Source: Roseiarcus sp963823165 (GTDB lineage Bacteria > Pseudomonadota > Alphaproteobacteria > Rhizobiales > Beijerinckiaceae). Taken from it: a stretch of 64,000 nt of DNA. The notes beneath the pieces are model-generated. The model was not told the DNA's origin. It saw nothing but the letters and a program-made list of their open reading frames with translations, and ran no database searches. The translations under genes and the position numbers were made by a program. Below are positions 43,225-50,902 of this stretch, piece after piece; position 1 is the first letter of the stretch, and each line of letters starts with the position of its first letter. The DNA is taken from assembly GCA_963823165.1 (NCBI GenBank), contig CAWGKV010000016.1:124001-188000 (forward strand). Direction: 5' to 3'.

Positions 43225-43737
43225 GCGCTGGTTGGCTCCAAGCCTAGCGCCGCCCTCGCCCTGAGGAGCGCCGCCGAAGCGGCGCTCGAAGGGCGCTCGT
43301 GGACCCGGTCAAGCATCCTTCGAGGCCCTTTGCCTTCGACAAAGGGCGCCTCAGGATGAGGTCGGTGGAACTGAATCGCGCGATCTTCGCCGCCTGCATG
43401 GGAGTTACGAATAAACGCGATCGTCCGAAAAGGTAGCCGGCCTGAGCAGGCCGACAAGACACAAAGGGCGCCTGTCGGAGGCCTTTTGCCCTGACGCGAA
43501 GACGGTTTCGGCGCTGGCGTGACCCGTGTCTCTCGCTCGCCGCCGCCCGCTCTTCCTCCGGCGCGCGCTTCATGATCGCGAAACCATGTGGCTTTGCCGC
43601 GCCTTAACCGTCCTCCGAAGCTGCCGCTTCCGCTGCGTTTGGATTCACTTGCCGGAAAATTTTGGCGGGCAGGCTTTTCGACGAGACGGTTGGAACAGAG
43701 CCTGCCGGGCGGGCGTTGAGCAACGAGCGGGTAGCAA
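43225..43737. repeat. Intergenic region with copy B of the dispersed repeat
   Basis: No gene is seen in these 513 nt. From about 43230 to 43402 the sequence matches the repeat at 23397-23611: shared blocks are GCCGCCCTCGCCCTGAGGAG, CTCGAAGGGCGCTCGTGG, CTTTG-CTTCGACAAAGGGCG followed by CCTCAGGATGAGG and GTCGGTGGAACTGAATC. Copy B lacks about 25 bp present in copy A (around 23475-23500). It lies 6 nt after the pccB stop and may act as its terminator or as a decay barrier. The rest of the gap, 43403-43737, shows no feature I can identify. Confidence 0.75.
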
Positions 43738-44175
43738 ATGTGTTTCGCCATCGATAGAAGCCGCACGATCATCAGCGCGCTCGTTCTCGGCCGCCGAGTG
43801 ACAGCGCAGGACGTCGCTTGGCTCAGAAGAGAGGTGTTCGCGGACGGCGAGGTGACGCGGGAGGCCGCGGATGAACTCTTCGCCGTCGCCCGGGCGCGGA
43901 TGAGCAATGCGCCGGAGTGGACGGAATTCTTCGTCGAGTTGATCACCGACCACGTCGTCTGGCAGACGCGGCCGACCGGCGTCGTTACCGAGGAGCAGGC
44001 CAACTGGCTCTTGCAGAAAGCGGACGAAAGCAAGTCCCTCGAGGCGCTGGCGGCGCTGGTCAACGTGCTGGCCGAAGCGCAGCGCGCGCCGCAATGGTTC
44101 ATCGGCGCCGTCCGGGCGCGCGCTTCCGGGGAATGGCCAGGCGTCAACGACGCATTGCGCGCCGCGGCGGGGTAA
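43738..44175 (+). CDS. Conserved-looking hypothetical protein
   Basis: A 145-residue soluble protein, mainly helical (VTAQDVAWLRREVFADGEVT, ADELFAVARARM, PEWTEFFVELITDHVVWQTR, EEQANWLLQKADES). I recognise no named family, though the compact acidic helical pattern resembles TerB-type proteins of alphaproteobacteria. The ATG at 43738 gives an intact protein with codon use like its neighbours. A strong hairpin follows 28 nt after the stop. Function unknown. Confidence 0.65.
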   Translation: MCFAIDRSRTIISALVLGRRVTAQDVAWLRREVFADGEVTREAADELFAVARARMSNAPEWTEFFVELITDHVVWQTRPTGVVTEEQANWLLQKADESKSLEALAALVNVLAEAQRAPQWFIGAVRARASGEWPGVNDALRAAAG

Positions 44176-44203
44176 TCGCTACGGAACAGCAGTGTCGGCG
44201 AGC

Positions 44204-44229
44204 AAGAGGCCGCGCGGAGGCGGCCTCTT
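44204..44229 (+). terminator. Perfect stem-loop after the 43738-44175 gene
   Basis: AAGAGGCCGC at 44204-44213 pairs with GCGGCCTCTT at 44220-44229 around a 6-nt loop. It begins 28 nt after the stop codon. The tail contains only scattered T (CGGCGTCTTG), so termination efficiency is uncertain. Confidence 0.5.
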
Positions 44230-44351
44230 CGGCGTCTTGAACCGGTCCAGACGAGCGCGACGGCTTGCTGCCCCGCCGGAAGGCGACAGCCAAGCGCTAC
44301 CGTCGATGTTGCAAGCTTCTGCCGGAAGCGTTGAGGCCATCAAGCCTGAGC

Positions 44352-44942
44352 TCAGGCAATCTCCAGCTCGTCCAGCCGGAGCGCAAACAATTCCGGCGCG
44401 AGCAGAGGGACGATCCGTTCCGACGCCTGATGATCACGCGTTTCGCCATACCCTTCCGCGGCGGGCTCGCGGAACACGCGCGTCGTCAGCCGGACCGCGT
44501 CGATGACCCAGAGCTCGCGGATGCCGAACTTCGCATAAAGCGCCGCCTTGCGTCCGATGTCGTAGCGCAGCGACAAATCCGCGATCTCGACCACGAGCAG
44601 CACGTTCGCCCCGGTCAGTCCCCGGAGGCCGGTTGCGCGCGGATAGATGACGACGTCCGGCTCGAGATAGGTATCCTCGCCCAAGCGAAAGGTCGTTTCG
44701 GGCGCAAGGTCGATATCATCGGGGGCGGCGCGGTACCATTGGCGCAGGATCGCCGTCTTGACGACCTCGTGCTGGTTTCCCTTCGGCGACATCGGAACCA
44801 GCTCCCCCCCGATCAGCTCGACGCGCTCGTCTTCCGCCATCACCCCGGCGGCGACCATCGCCTCGACCTCGGCGACGGTGAAGCGGCGTCGCGGCAGGCC
44901 TTCGGCGGCCGTCGTCGTCCGGGCGGCGGTTGTCATGGGCAA
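44352..44942 (-). CDS. Uma2-family (DUF820) putative restriction-endonuclease-like protein
   Basis: A 196-residue protein of the Uma2 family with the PD-(D/E)xK nuclease fold: RRRFTVAEVEAMVAAGVMAE, ERVELIGGELVPMSP, TYLEPDVVIYPRA and VVEIADLSLRYDIGRKAALY, containing the Asp, Glu and Lys positions of the catalytic site (LEPDV, VEIAD, RKAALY). Uma2 proteins are abundant in cyanobacteria and accessory regions of alphaproteobacteria; their biological role is unclear. Start at 44942 or 44936. It lies at the left edge of an accessory patch. Confidence 0.85.
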   Translation of the reverse strand: MPMTTAARTTTAAEGLPRRRFTVAEVEAMVAAGVMAEDERVELIGGELVPMSPKGNQHEVVKTAILRQWYRAAPDDIDLAPETTFRLGEDTYLEPDVVIYPRATGLRGLTGANVLLVVEIADLSLRYDIGRKAALYAKFGIRELWVIDAVRLTTRVFREPAAEGYGETRDHQASERIVPLLAPELFALRLDELEIA

Positions 44943-45335
44943 GCCTCCTTAAGCAGAGCCTATCAGATCCGTCGGCAGGCGTCGCCGGTCAAGCGGCGCG
45001 CCTACGAATGAGAGCGACCCGTCGACCACGATGAGACGCGATCACGCTCTTCGCCCCCTGGCCTTGAAGAAGCTGTAGCAGAAGACGCCATCGGTTTCGG
45101 CTGTACGATGCACCGCGCGCGTGCCGTCGTCGAAGTCGGCGGGCGTGGCGAGATTGATGGCGCACCCGAACGACGTGGACCGCGAAGGCGCCACGGCGAC
45201 CGATGCGTTTGCAAGCTTGGATTACGGCGACAGTCCCGTGTTTCACCACTCTGGTCTTTCTTGGTTTCCCTTTGGCGGGTTCGTTGGTTGGCGAGGTGGG
45301 ACAATGGAAGCCGGCCGCCGCGCCGGCTCAAGATA
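44943..45335. other. Gap with a possible gene remnant
   Basis: No intact gene is seen. On the minus strand a stop-to-stop frame at about 45046-45229 reads ANASVAVAPSRSTSFGCAIN followed by LATPADFDDGTRAVHRTAET, DGVFCYSFFKARGRRA and a stop. It has protein-like composition but no start codon, so it may be the end of a decayed or frameshifted gene. I do not recognise it. Frames on the plus strand here have no recognisable features. Confidence 0.35.
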
Positions 45336-46350
45336 TTACAGGTTACTTTTAGAATTGAAAGAGATACAGGTGATCCAGCCTAGGCCAACAAAGGCGATCG
45401 CCTTGGCGGGGTAGAGGGAAAGAGCACGTTCGTACTCTGCGATCGATTCGTCGATACGAACCTGAAATCTTGAGTAGGCCCCCCTTAAGGGAGTACGCCC
45501 TGGCGTAATTTGAGTCGAGAGCGAACGCTCTCGACACCAACTCGTCCGCCCGCTCGAGATCGGCTCTGCGGTCGGCGATCGCCGACGGGCAGCGACTGAG
45601 TAAAAAGGCTTTGACGGCCAACCAGGTCAGGGCGCGGACATTGCTGGGATCGGTTACGAGCGCCTGTTGGCAGAGACGGGATGCAGCATCCGCGTCCTTA
45701 CCGATATATCCGCCCTTCTGTACGGCCGACTCGCACCGAAGAGCCAAATCCTCAGCGTCGATATTCGCCGCGGGCGTCCGTTTGAGTAGGGCGGCCTCGG
45801 CCTCAGGGAGTTGAATATCCATCGCGTGAGCCAGATGCGCGACAATCTCGTCCTGCATCTTCAACAGATCGGCGCGGGGCGTGTCGAATTGATCGGCCCA
45901 GAGGTGAGCGTCGCTGTCGGCGTCGATGAGCTGGGCGTTGACTCTGACCTGATTGCCGCTGGGCAGCACCGAACCTTCCAGCACATAGCGCAACGCCCAG
46001 ATCCTTGCCCATCGACTTAGTGTCGACAGGCTTGCCCTTGTAGGTGAACGCCGTGTTGCGCGCGATGACGAAGCTGTAGCGGATGCGCGCGAGCGCGGTG
46101 GTCAATTCGTCGGTCAGCGCGTCGGCGAGATAGTCTTGCGCTGGATCGCCGCTGAGATTGGTGAAGGGCAGCACGACAAGCGAAAGACGCTGAGTCGCAA
46201 GCAGCGGAGGCTCATACAAGGCGGCTGGCGCAGGCCGGTTCGCGCCGAGGAACCACCACGCCCCGCCCGCGAGCAGAACGAGCAAAAGCAGCGATCGCGG
46301 CAGCGAGTGGCACGAGCAACGAACGTCGCTTTGGAATAGCGCCGTTCGAG
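45336..46350 (-). pseudogene. TolB-like/TPR protein related to adenylate cyclase C-terminal regions, broken
   Basis: Order of parts on the minus strand: a membrane helix (LLLLVLLAGGAWWFLG near 46270), a TolB/FlgO-like nucleotide-free domain (LSLVVLPFTNLSGDPAQDYL ... MGKDLGV), then, in the next frame after about 45991, RYVLEGSVLPSGNQVRVNAQ and ADQFDTPRADLLKMQDEIV, then TPR helices to SLKGGLLKIS, and after a second shift near 45460 VRIDESIAEYERALSLYPAK to a stop at 45336. Each shift is a net +1 base. The usual N-terminal cyclase or DNA-binding domain and later TPRs are missing, so the gene is cut at both ends as well as shifted. It is probably a true remnant; the left and right limits are approximate. 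Confidence 0.7.
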
Positions 46351-46408
46351 GATCCTCGACCTCCTTCCAAATCGGAGACCCTGAAGACGACGAAGCCTTC
46401 GGCGAGCT

Positions 46409-46783
46409 TTGACCAGCGCTGCAGGCCCGCGCGGCGCCGTTATCGCTCCTTGGGATGTTGTCCGCGTCGACTTTCCCTTCGCCGATCAGGCAGCAATCCG
46501 GCGTCGACCCGCGCTGGCGATCGCAGCGCCGGCGGCGACCGACGCGTTCGCGGTTCTTTGGGTGTTGATGATCACCAGCGCGGCTCACGAAAGCTGGCCG
46601 CTGGATGTTCCCGTTTCCGATCTCGCCCTCGGCGGCCTGACGCGCCCCTGCGTTGTCCGGATCGGCAAGGTGACGACGCTCGACGCGCGACTGGCGACGC
46701 GGATCGGGGAACTTGCGCCGCCGGATCGGGCGGAGGTGGCCGCCGGCCTTCGCGCGCTCTTGGCCGCCGTACTGGCCGGCTGA
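46409..46783 (+). CDS. PemK/MazF-like protein, start uncertain
   Basis: A frame of 124 codons that reads APWDVVRVDFPFADQAAIRR RPALAIA in two consecutive blocks, then LWVLMITSA, RPCVVRIGKVTTLDARLATR and IGELAPPDRAEVAAGLRALL, the pattern of PemK/MazF mRNA-interferase-fold proteins. There is no ATG; the TTG at 46409 overlaps a preceding TGA, as in toxin genes that follow an antitoxin. The short frame upstream ending GDPEDDEAFGEL could be the end of an antitoxin but I cannot confirm it. It adjoins the remnant of the TPR gene, so this locus may itself be partly damaged. Confidence 0.6.
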   Translation: MTSAAGPRGAVIAPWDVVRVDFPFADQAAIRRRPALAIAAPAATDAFAVLWVLMITSAAHESWPLDVPVSDLALGGLTRPCVVRIGKVTTLDARLATRIGELAPPDRAEVAAGLRALLAAVLAG

Positions 46784-47073
46784 GGGGCAAGCGCGACGCA
46801 GCGCCTTCGCCTGTCATCGCCGCCGTGGCGCAGCGATAACAGTCGACACGCGTGCGGGCCAGCCGTCTATGACACGCCACGCCGCGACATCATGTTTGAC
46901 GGGACGGCCAAGGCGCGGGCAGGGACTGGGCACGACATATTAGTCGGGCGGCAATTCGCCGGCTGCGGCGCGGTCGCGCAGGGATGAGCGCCGAGACATT
47001 GCGCCAGGATCGCGAGCAGAGAAAAAGCGGAACGACCCAAGCTAGCCGTGGCTACGCTTAGGGCCATTGCTCG

Positions 47074-47427
47074 TCACGCCTCCTGCTTTGTCCTTGGCGA
47101 GACAGCCAGTCCGAGAAACACGAGGACGGCCTGGTTGAGCCGCAGGATATCTTCGTCGTCCAGCCTGCCGACGCGCGCGCCAATCTTGATCTTGGGGACT
47201 GTCGTAATCTTGTCCACCATTAAACGGGACGCCGCCCACAGGCCATTGCGCTCGTTCGGCTCCACCGGCAGGCGGAACAATGGCGCATCGGTCTCGTCCG
47301 TGGTGAAGGCGCAGATGGTGATTGAATCGGTTGCGTCGAAGCTATCGTCCTGAACGATGACGACGGGGCGCGGCTTCCCGGCGTAGTCCTTGCCGCCGGC
47401 GACGGTCCATACTTCGCCACGCCTCAC
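47074..47427 (-). CDS. mazF: MazF/PemK-family toxin (mRNA interferase)
   Basis: A 117-residue toxin with the MazF fold: MRRGEVWTVAGGKDYAGKPR PVVIVQDD at the start (the conserved R-G-E-V-W and R-P-V-V-I/V-Q), TICAFTTDETDAP in the middle and SRLMVDKITTVPKIKIGARV in the catalytic second half. It cleaves RNA when free of its antitoxin. Its ATG overlaps the stop of the antitoxin gene (ATGA at 47424-47427), which keeps toxin synthesis coupled to antitoxin synthesis. Confidence 0.92.
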   Translation of the reverse strand: MRRGEVWTVAGGKDYAGKPRPVVIVQDDSFDATDSITICAFTTDETDAPLFRLPVEPNERNGLWAASRLMVDKITTVPKIKIGARVGRLDDEDILRLNQAVLVFLGLAVSPRTKQEA

Positions 47428-47648
47428 TCATCGCCCCAGTCCGCGACGGCGTCGATGAACGCCTGATCTTCCCGCGCGTGTGCACTGGCTGCGATGGCGG
47501 CCGACTGGCGATGTGCTTCGGACCTGAAGGCGGGCAAGCGCACATCCGGCGCCCAAATTTGGATCGGGCGCAGACCCTGCTCCCGCAGGCGCTCGCGATG
47601 TTCTCGCACCTTGACTCGCGAGGGCTTGGCGCTTGACGCCGAGGCCAT
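47424..47648 (-). CDS. mazE: MazE-family antitoxin
   Basis: A 74-residue antitoxin beginning MASASSAKPSRVKVREHRER LREQGL, then PIQIWAPDVRLPAFRSEAHR and an acidic C-terminus (AREDQAFIDAVADWGDE) that should bind the toxin. The R-x-HRE-RLR-GLRP-QIWVPD pattern is that of the DUF3018 group of MazE antitoxins. ATG at 47648 with GGAG upstream; a TTG four codons earlier is an alternative. A perfect palindrome lies 17 nt upstream of the start. Confidence 0.9.
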   Translation of the reverse strand: MASASSAKPSRVKVREHRERLREQGLRPIQIWAPDVRLPAFRSEAHRQSAAIAASAHAREDQAFIDAVADWGDE

Positions 47649-47664
47649 GACAGTCTCCAATATA

Positions 47665-47676
47665 GTTACATGTAAC
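47665..47676. promoter_or_regulatory. Palindromic operator upstream of mazEF
   Basis: GTTACATGTAAC is a perfect 12-bp palindrome 17 nt upstream of the mazE ATG. Toxin-antitoxin operons repress themselves through antitoxin binding to such palindromes that overlap their promoters. Assignment rests on symmetry and position. Confidence 0.6.
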
Positions 47677-48198
47677 CTACCATGGGCTGCCGGCCTACGC
47701 TAGTCCTTTCACCGGTATTCGCTGCCGGGACAAGACCCTCCTCTTTCCGTAGCGCTCCAAACATTGATATCATTGACGTTCTCGCAGAAGGGTTGGCAAG
47801 GAGTGTTTGGCCGCTCGCGGATATTCTCGATGATCCCGGCCACGTACCGGGCCGGACGGCCAGGCTTTTCCCTTGCCGTCCGAGATTGCCGCGACTTTCT
47901 ACCCTCCCGCGTGCCCTTTCCCCAGCGCTTAGGCCCGAAATACTGAGGTGACCGTGGCGGCTGTGGGTGGACAGCTCGTCAAATCAGAGTCTTATGCGAG
48001 CTATCTCGACTCTGGCCTTAAGATTGGGCGATTTGATCAGAGAAGAGTTTAGAATACATCATGAAGACGTTGACTTTTCTGGCTTTTTGGTGCCGGCAGT
48101 GATGCGTGTACGCGTTTTGTTCTTGCCATTTGCCGGAGCGCGTGCCATTCTGTGGTTTTTGATGAGCGCGGTTCGGCTCAACGGAAAGCGAGACCGGG
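47677..48198. other. Gene-free interval
   Basis: 522 nt between the mazE promoter side and the HTH gene. Base composition drops toward A/T around 47990-48170. Short frames occur on both strands but none shows a ribosome site, a family motif or consistent codon use. It could contain decayed mobile-element sequence; I see no terminal repeats. Confidence 0.5.
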
Positions 48199-48762
48199 AT
48201 GGAAGACACTGGCGGCAAAAGTCCGCGCAAGCGACGGCTCAACGCCTACGGCAGGACGATGCGGCAGGGGCGGATATTCGCCCGGCTGCGCGAAGGCTGG
48301 GCCTATGACGAGATCGCCCGCGAGGAGGGGCTGACAGCCGAGCGCATCCGGCAGATCGTGTCCGAGGAGTTGCAGAAGCGCAAGGTGGAAAGCGGCGAAG
48401 ATCACGCCAAGCTGCAACTGGCGCGGCTCGAGCGGGTGATGCGCTTCGCAGGCGAGGCGCTCGACCGGGGCGACCTCAGGGTCGGCGGGCTTTACCTGAA
48501 GACGATCGACCGGCTCGACCGCTATCAGAAAATCGCCGTCGCCATGGGCTATACCGACGCCGACCGCCAGAAACTGATCGACAAGCTGGACCGGGTCGCC
48601 GAGCGGTTGGGGTACGACAAGATTATCGCTAGGAACAACAAGATCATAGCCGAGTACGAGGCCAAGAACGCCGGAACAATTCCCGGAGAACAGGGCCCCG
48701 CCGGCAGCCCGGAGGGGGAGAGCCACGACGGTTGGGCCGACGAGGAGGCCGACCAGGTCTGA
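48199..48762 (+). CDS. Unknown protein with sigma-like helix-turn-helix
   Basis: A 187-residue protein: a basic N-terminus (SPRKRRLNAYGRTMRQG), a helix-turn-helix at about residues 34-57 (WAYDEIAREEGLTAERIRQI followed by VSEEL) like sigma region 4, a helical middle (LARLERVMRFAGEALDRGDL, YLKTIDRLDRYQKIAV) and an acidic low-complexity tail. Resembling proteins occur in accessory regions of alphaproteobacteria and the layout recalls small terminase subunits or regulators, but I recognise no family. It is followed by an unusual array of phased repeats. Confidence 0.7.
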   Translation: MEDTGGKSPRKRRLNAYGRTMRQGRIFARLREGWAYDEIAREEGLTAERIRQIVSEELQKRKVESGEDHAKLQLARLERVMRFAGEALDRGDLRVGGLYLKTIDRLDRYQKIAVAMGYTDADRQKLIDKLDRVAERLGYDKIIARNNKIIAEYEAKNAGTIPGEQGPAGSPEGESHDGWADEEADQV

Positions 48763-49150
48763 GAGGAGCCGCGCGCTTCGCCCGGCCAAAAATTATTTTG
48801 CGCCAGGGTTGCCCGTAACCCATTGAAAAGCCCCGAATCGGACGAAGGAATCCAAGAGAATCCAAAGAAATCCAAGGAAATCCAAGCCCGCTGTCTTGGT
48901 TTTTCTTGGTCCGGCTTGGTTTGGCTTGGTTGGGCTTGGGCAGGCTGCCCATCGACCTGAGGTCGGCCCGCGAGGAGGCGCCGGAAGCAGCCGTCGCGCT
49001 CCTGCCATTTTGATGGGGAAGCCTGCGGCGCCAGTATGGCGACGCGGGCGGCGTAGAGCGCTGGCCGCCCGTGGTCAAAGCAATGTCGGGCGAGCGGCGG
49101 TCAAGCCCGTATTGGGCCTCGTCCGCAAACCACACGGGAGGATCAGGGCG
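48763..49150. other. Gene-free interval containing phased repeats
   Basis: 388 nt between the HTH gene and the exported protein gene. The centre (48851-48940) is the array of 10-bp-phased inverted repeats described separately. The right part, 48945-49150, is GC-rich and should hold the promoter of the exported protein; GGGAGGATCAGGGCG precedes its ATG. Frames running through this interval have no family features. Confidence 0.6.
48851..48940. repeat. 10-bp-phased inverted repeat array (TCCAA... / ...CTTGGT)
   Basis: The left arm has four consecutive 10-bp units beginning TCCAA (48851, 48861, 48871, 48881: TCCAAGAGAA, TCCAAAGAAA, TCCAAGGAAA, TCCAAGCCCG). The right arm has five 10-bp units ending CTTGGT or CTTGGG (48891, 48901, 48911, 48921, 48931). 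TCCAAG and CTTGG(A) are complementary, so the two arms are inverted copies, each with a period equal to one turn of B-DNA. The whole can fold into long imperfect hairpins or present protein sites on one face of the helix. Confidence 0.8.
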
Positions 49151-49777
49151 ATGAGCATTCGATTGAGGTCGGCCGCCTTCGGCGCGGTCGCCGTTCTATC
49201 GTTGGCGGCGATTGCGGGGATGGCCCCGGCGGAGGCGGCGGACAACGTCCGCGTGCGCGGGACGATCGTCAGCCTGGAAGGGTCGACGCTGACGGTGAAG
49301 ACCCGCCAGGGTCCGACCGAGGCTTTGGCGCTGAGGCCTGGATGGAAGGCGGCGGGCGTCGTCGCCGCCTCGCTCGCCGACATCAAGCCGGGGGACTTCG
49401 TCGGCGTCGCATCCTTGCCGCGCTCGGCGGGCGGCGACGGCGCCCTCGAAGTCTTGATCTTTCCCGCCGCGATGAAGGGCACGGGCGAAGGCAGCTACCC
49501 CTGGGACCTCAAGCCCGACAGCACCATGACCAACGGGACGGTCGCCAACGCCGTCAAGGAGGTCGACGGGCGGAAGCTCACCCTGTCGTACAGCGGCGGC
49601 CAGGAGAAGACAATTTCCGTCGCCGACGGCACGCCGATCGTCACCCTCGCGCCGGCGACAGAAGCCGACCTGAAGCCCGGCGCGACCGTCTTTGTTCCGG
49701 CCCAGCGCGGCGCGGACGGGGCGTTATCGGCCGGGCGCGTCCTGGTCGGCGTGAACGGCGTCACGCCGCCGATGTAG
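49151..49777 (+). CDS. Exported DUF5666-like protein
   Basis: A 208-residue protein with a Sec signal peptide (MSIRLRSAAFGAVAVLSLAA, cleavage near AEAADN). The mature part consists of OB-like repeats (VRVRGTIVSLEGSTLTVKTR, IKPGDFVGVASLPRS, LKPGATVFVPAQRG) as in DUF5666-type proteins. Homologues are often mislabelled as metal ABC transporter permease, but there are no membrane helices after the signal. Function unknown. It ends convergently, directly adjoining ctaA (stop codons back to back at 49777/49778). Confidence 0.75.
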   Translation: MSIRLRSAAFGAVAVLSLAAIAGMAPAEAADNVRVRGTIVSLEGSTLTVKTRQGPTEALALRPGWKAAGVVAASLADIKPGDFVGVASLPRSAGGDGALEVLIFPAAMKGTGEGSYPWDLKPDSTMTNGTVANAVKEVDGRKLTLSYSGGQEKTISVADGTPIVTLAPATEADLKPGATVFVPAQRGADGALSAGRVLVGVNGVTPPM

Positions 49778-50830
49778 CTATCCGCTGCGCTCCATCAGCG
49801 TCGCCTTCCAATGCCAGACGGCGAGGCCGAAGAGCGCGAGCGCGGTCGCCTGATGGGCGAGCGCCAGGGGGATCGGCACGGCGAGCAGCAGCGTCGCGAC
49901 GCCGAGCCCGACCTGTAGCGCAGCTACGCCGGCGATGAGCGAAGCCCGGCGCGCGAGCGCCGGCGGGGCCGAGCGTAGCGCCGCGACCGCCTGGACGAGC
50001 GCGAAGGCGACGGCGGCGTAGGCGATCGTCCGGTGGTCGAACTGGGCGGTGGCCGGATCGTCGAACGGCGCGCGCAGCGAGGCGAAGGCCTCGCCGGGAA
50101 TGAAGCTCGAGCCCATGAGCGGCCAGGTCTCGTAGACGAGCCCGGCGCGCAAGCCCGCGACCAGGGCCCCGAGGCCGAGCTGGACATAGACGAGCGCCGC
50201 GAAAGCCGCCGCCGAGAGGGCGAAGGCGCGCGAGGACGGCGCGCGCGCCCGCTGGGTCAAGCCCGCCGCCGCGGTGATCAGCGCGCCGAAGGTCGCGGCG
50301 GCGATCATCAGGTGCAGCGCCAGGCGCTCCTGCGCGACCTCGGTGCGCTCGCTCAAACCAGAGCTCACCATCCACCAGCCGACGATCGGCTCGAGCGCCA
50401 GGAACGCCGTCGCGACCGCGACCTGCCGCCCCAGCGCGCCCTTCAGCGCCCCGCGCGCCCAGAACCAGAGTCCTGGCAGGACGAAGGCGGCGCCGACGAT
50501 CCGGGCGAGCAGTCGGTGGCTCCATTCCCACCAGAAGATGGTCTTGAAGCCCGCGAGCGTCATGTCGGGATTGAGCCGGGCGTATTGCGGGATCTGCTTG
50601 TAGCGATCGAACTCCGCCTGCCAGTCCGCCGCGCTCAGGGGCGGCACGACCCCGGTGACCGGCTTCCACTGGGTGATGGACAGGCCCGACTCGGTGAGGC
50701 GGGTCGCGCCGCCGACCAGCACCATGACGAAGACGAGCGCGGCGACGGCGACGAGCCAGGCGCGCACGCCGAAACGCGCGCCGAGGGTGAGCGGCGGGGC
50801 GCTTGCGCGCGAAACATTGATCGAGGCCAT
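49778..50830 (-). CDS. ctaA: Heme A synthase CtaA
   Basis: A 350-residue membrane enzyme that oxidises the C8 methyl of heme O to make heme A for aa3-type cytochrome oxidase. Eight predicted helices; conserved segments are GGATRLTESGLSITQWKPVT (residues about 41-60), FWWEWSHRLLARIVG with a heme-ligand His, AQERLALHLMIA and FDHRTIAYA and LAHQATALALF with the remaining His ligands. It is of the Cox15-like type 2 found in alphaproteobacteria and mitochondria. ctaB and oxidase genes are not nearby. Confidence 0.94.
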   Translation of the reverse strand: MASINVSRASAPPLTLGARFGVRAWLVAVAALVFVMVLVGGATRLTESGLSITQWKPVTGVVPPLSAADWQAEFDRYKQIPQYARLNPDMTLAGFKTIFWWEWSHRLLARIVGAAFVLPGLWFWARGALKGALGRQVAVATAFLALEPIVGWWMVSSGLSERTEVAQERLALHLMIAAATFGALITAAAGLTQRARAPSSRAFALSAAAFAALVYVQLGLGALVAGLRAGLVYETWPLMGSSFIPGEAFASLRAPFDDPATAQFDHRTIAYAAVAFALVQAVAALRSAPPALARRASLIAGVAALQVGLGVATLLLAVPIPLALAHQATALALFGLAVWHWKATLMERSG

Positions 50831-50902
50831 CGGCTCCGGCGTTCAAAGGGACGGCGGGACCTATCCCGGCGGCCGGGCCGGCGCAAGCCCCGAGCCGGGG
50901 GT

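Noticed and set aside
44352..48762. Integrative element or prophage
   Set aside because: No integrase, transposase, tRNA target or flanking direct repeats could be seen; only TA genes and an HTH protein suggest mobility.
48851..48940. CRISPR array
   Set aside because: Units are 10 bp with no unique spacers of 30-40 bp and the orientation inverts in the middle; no cas genes are present.
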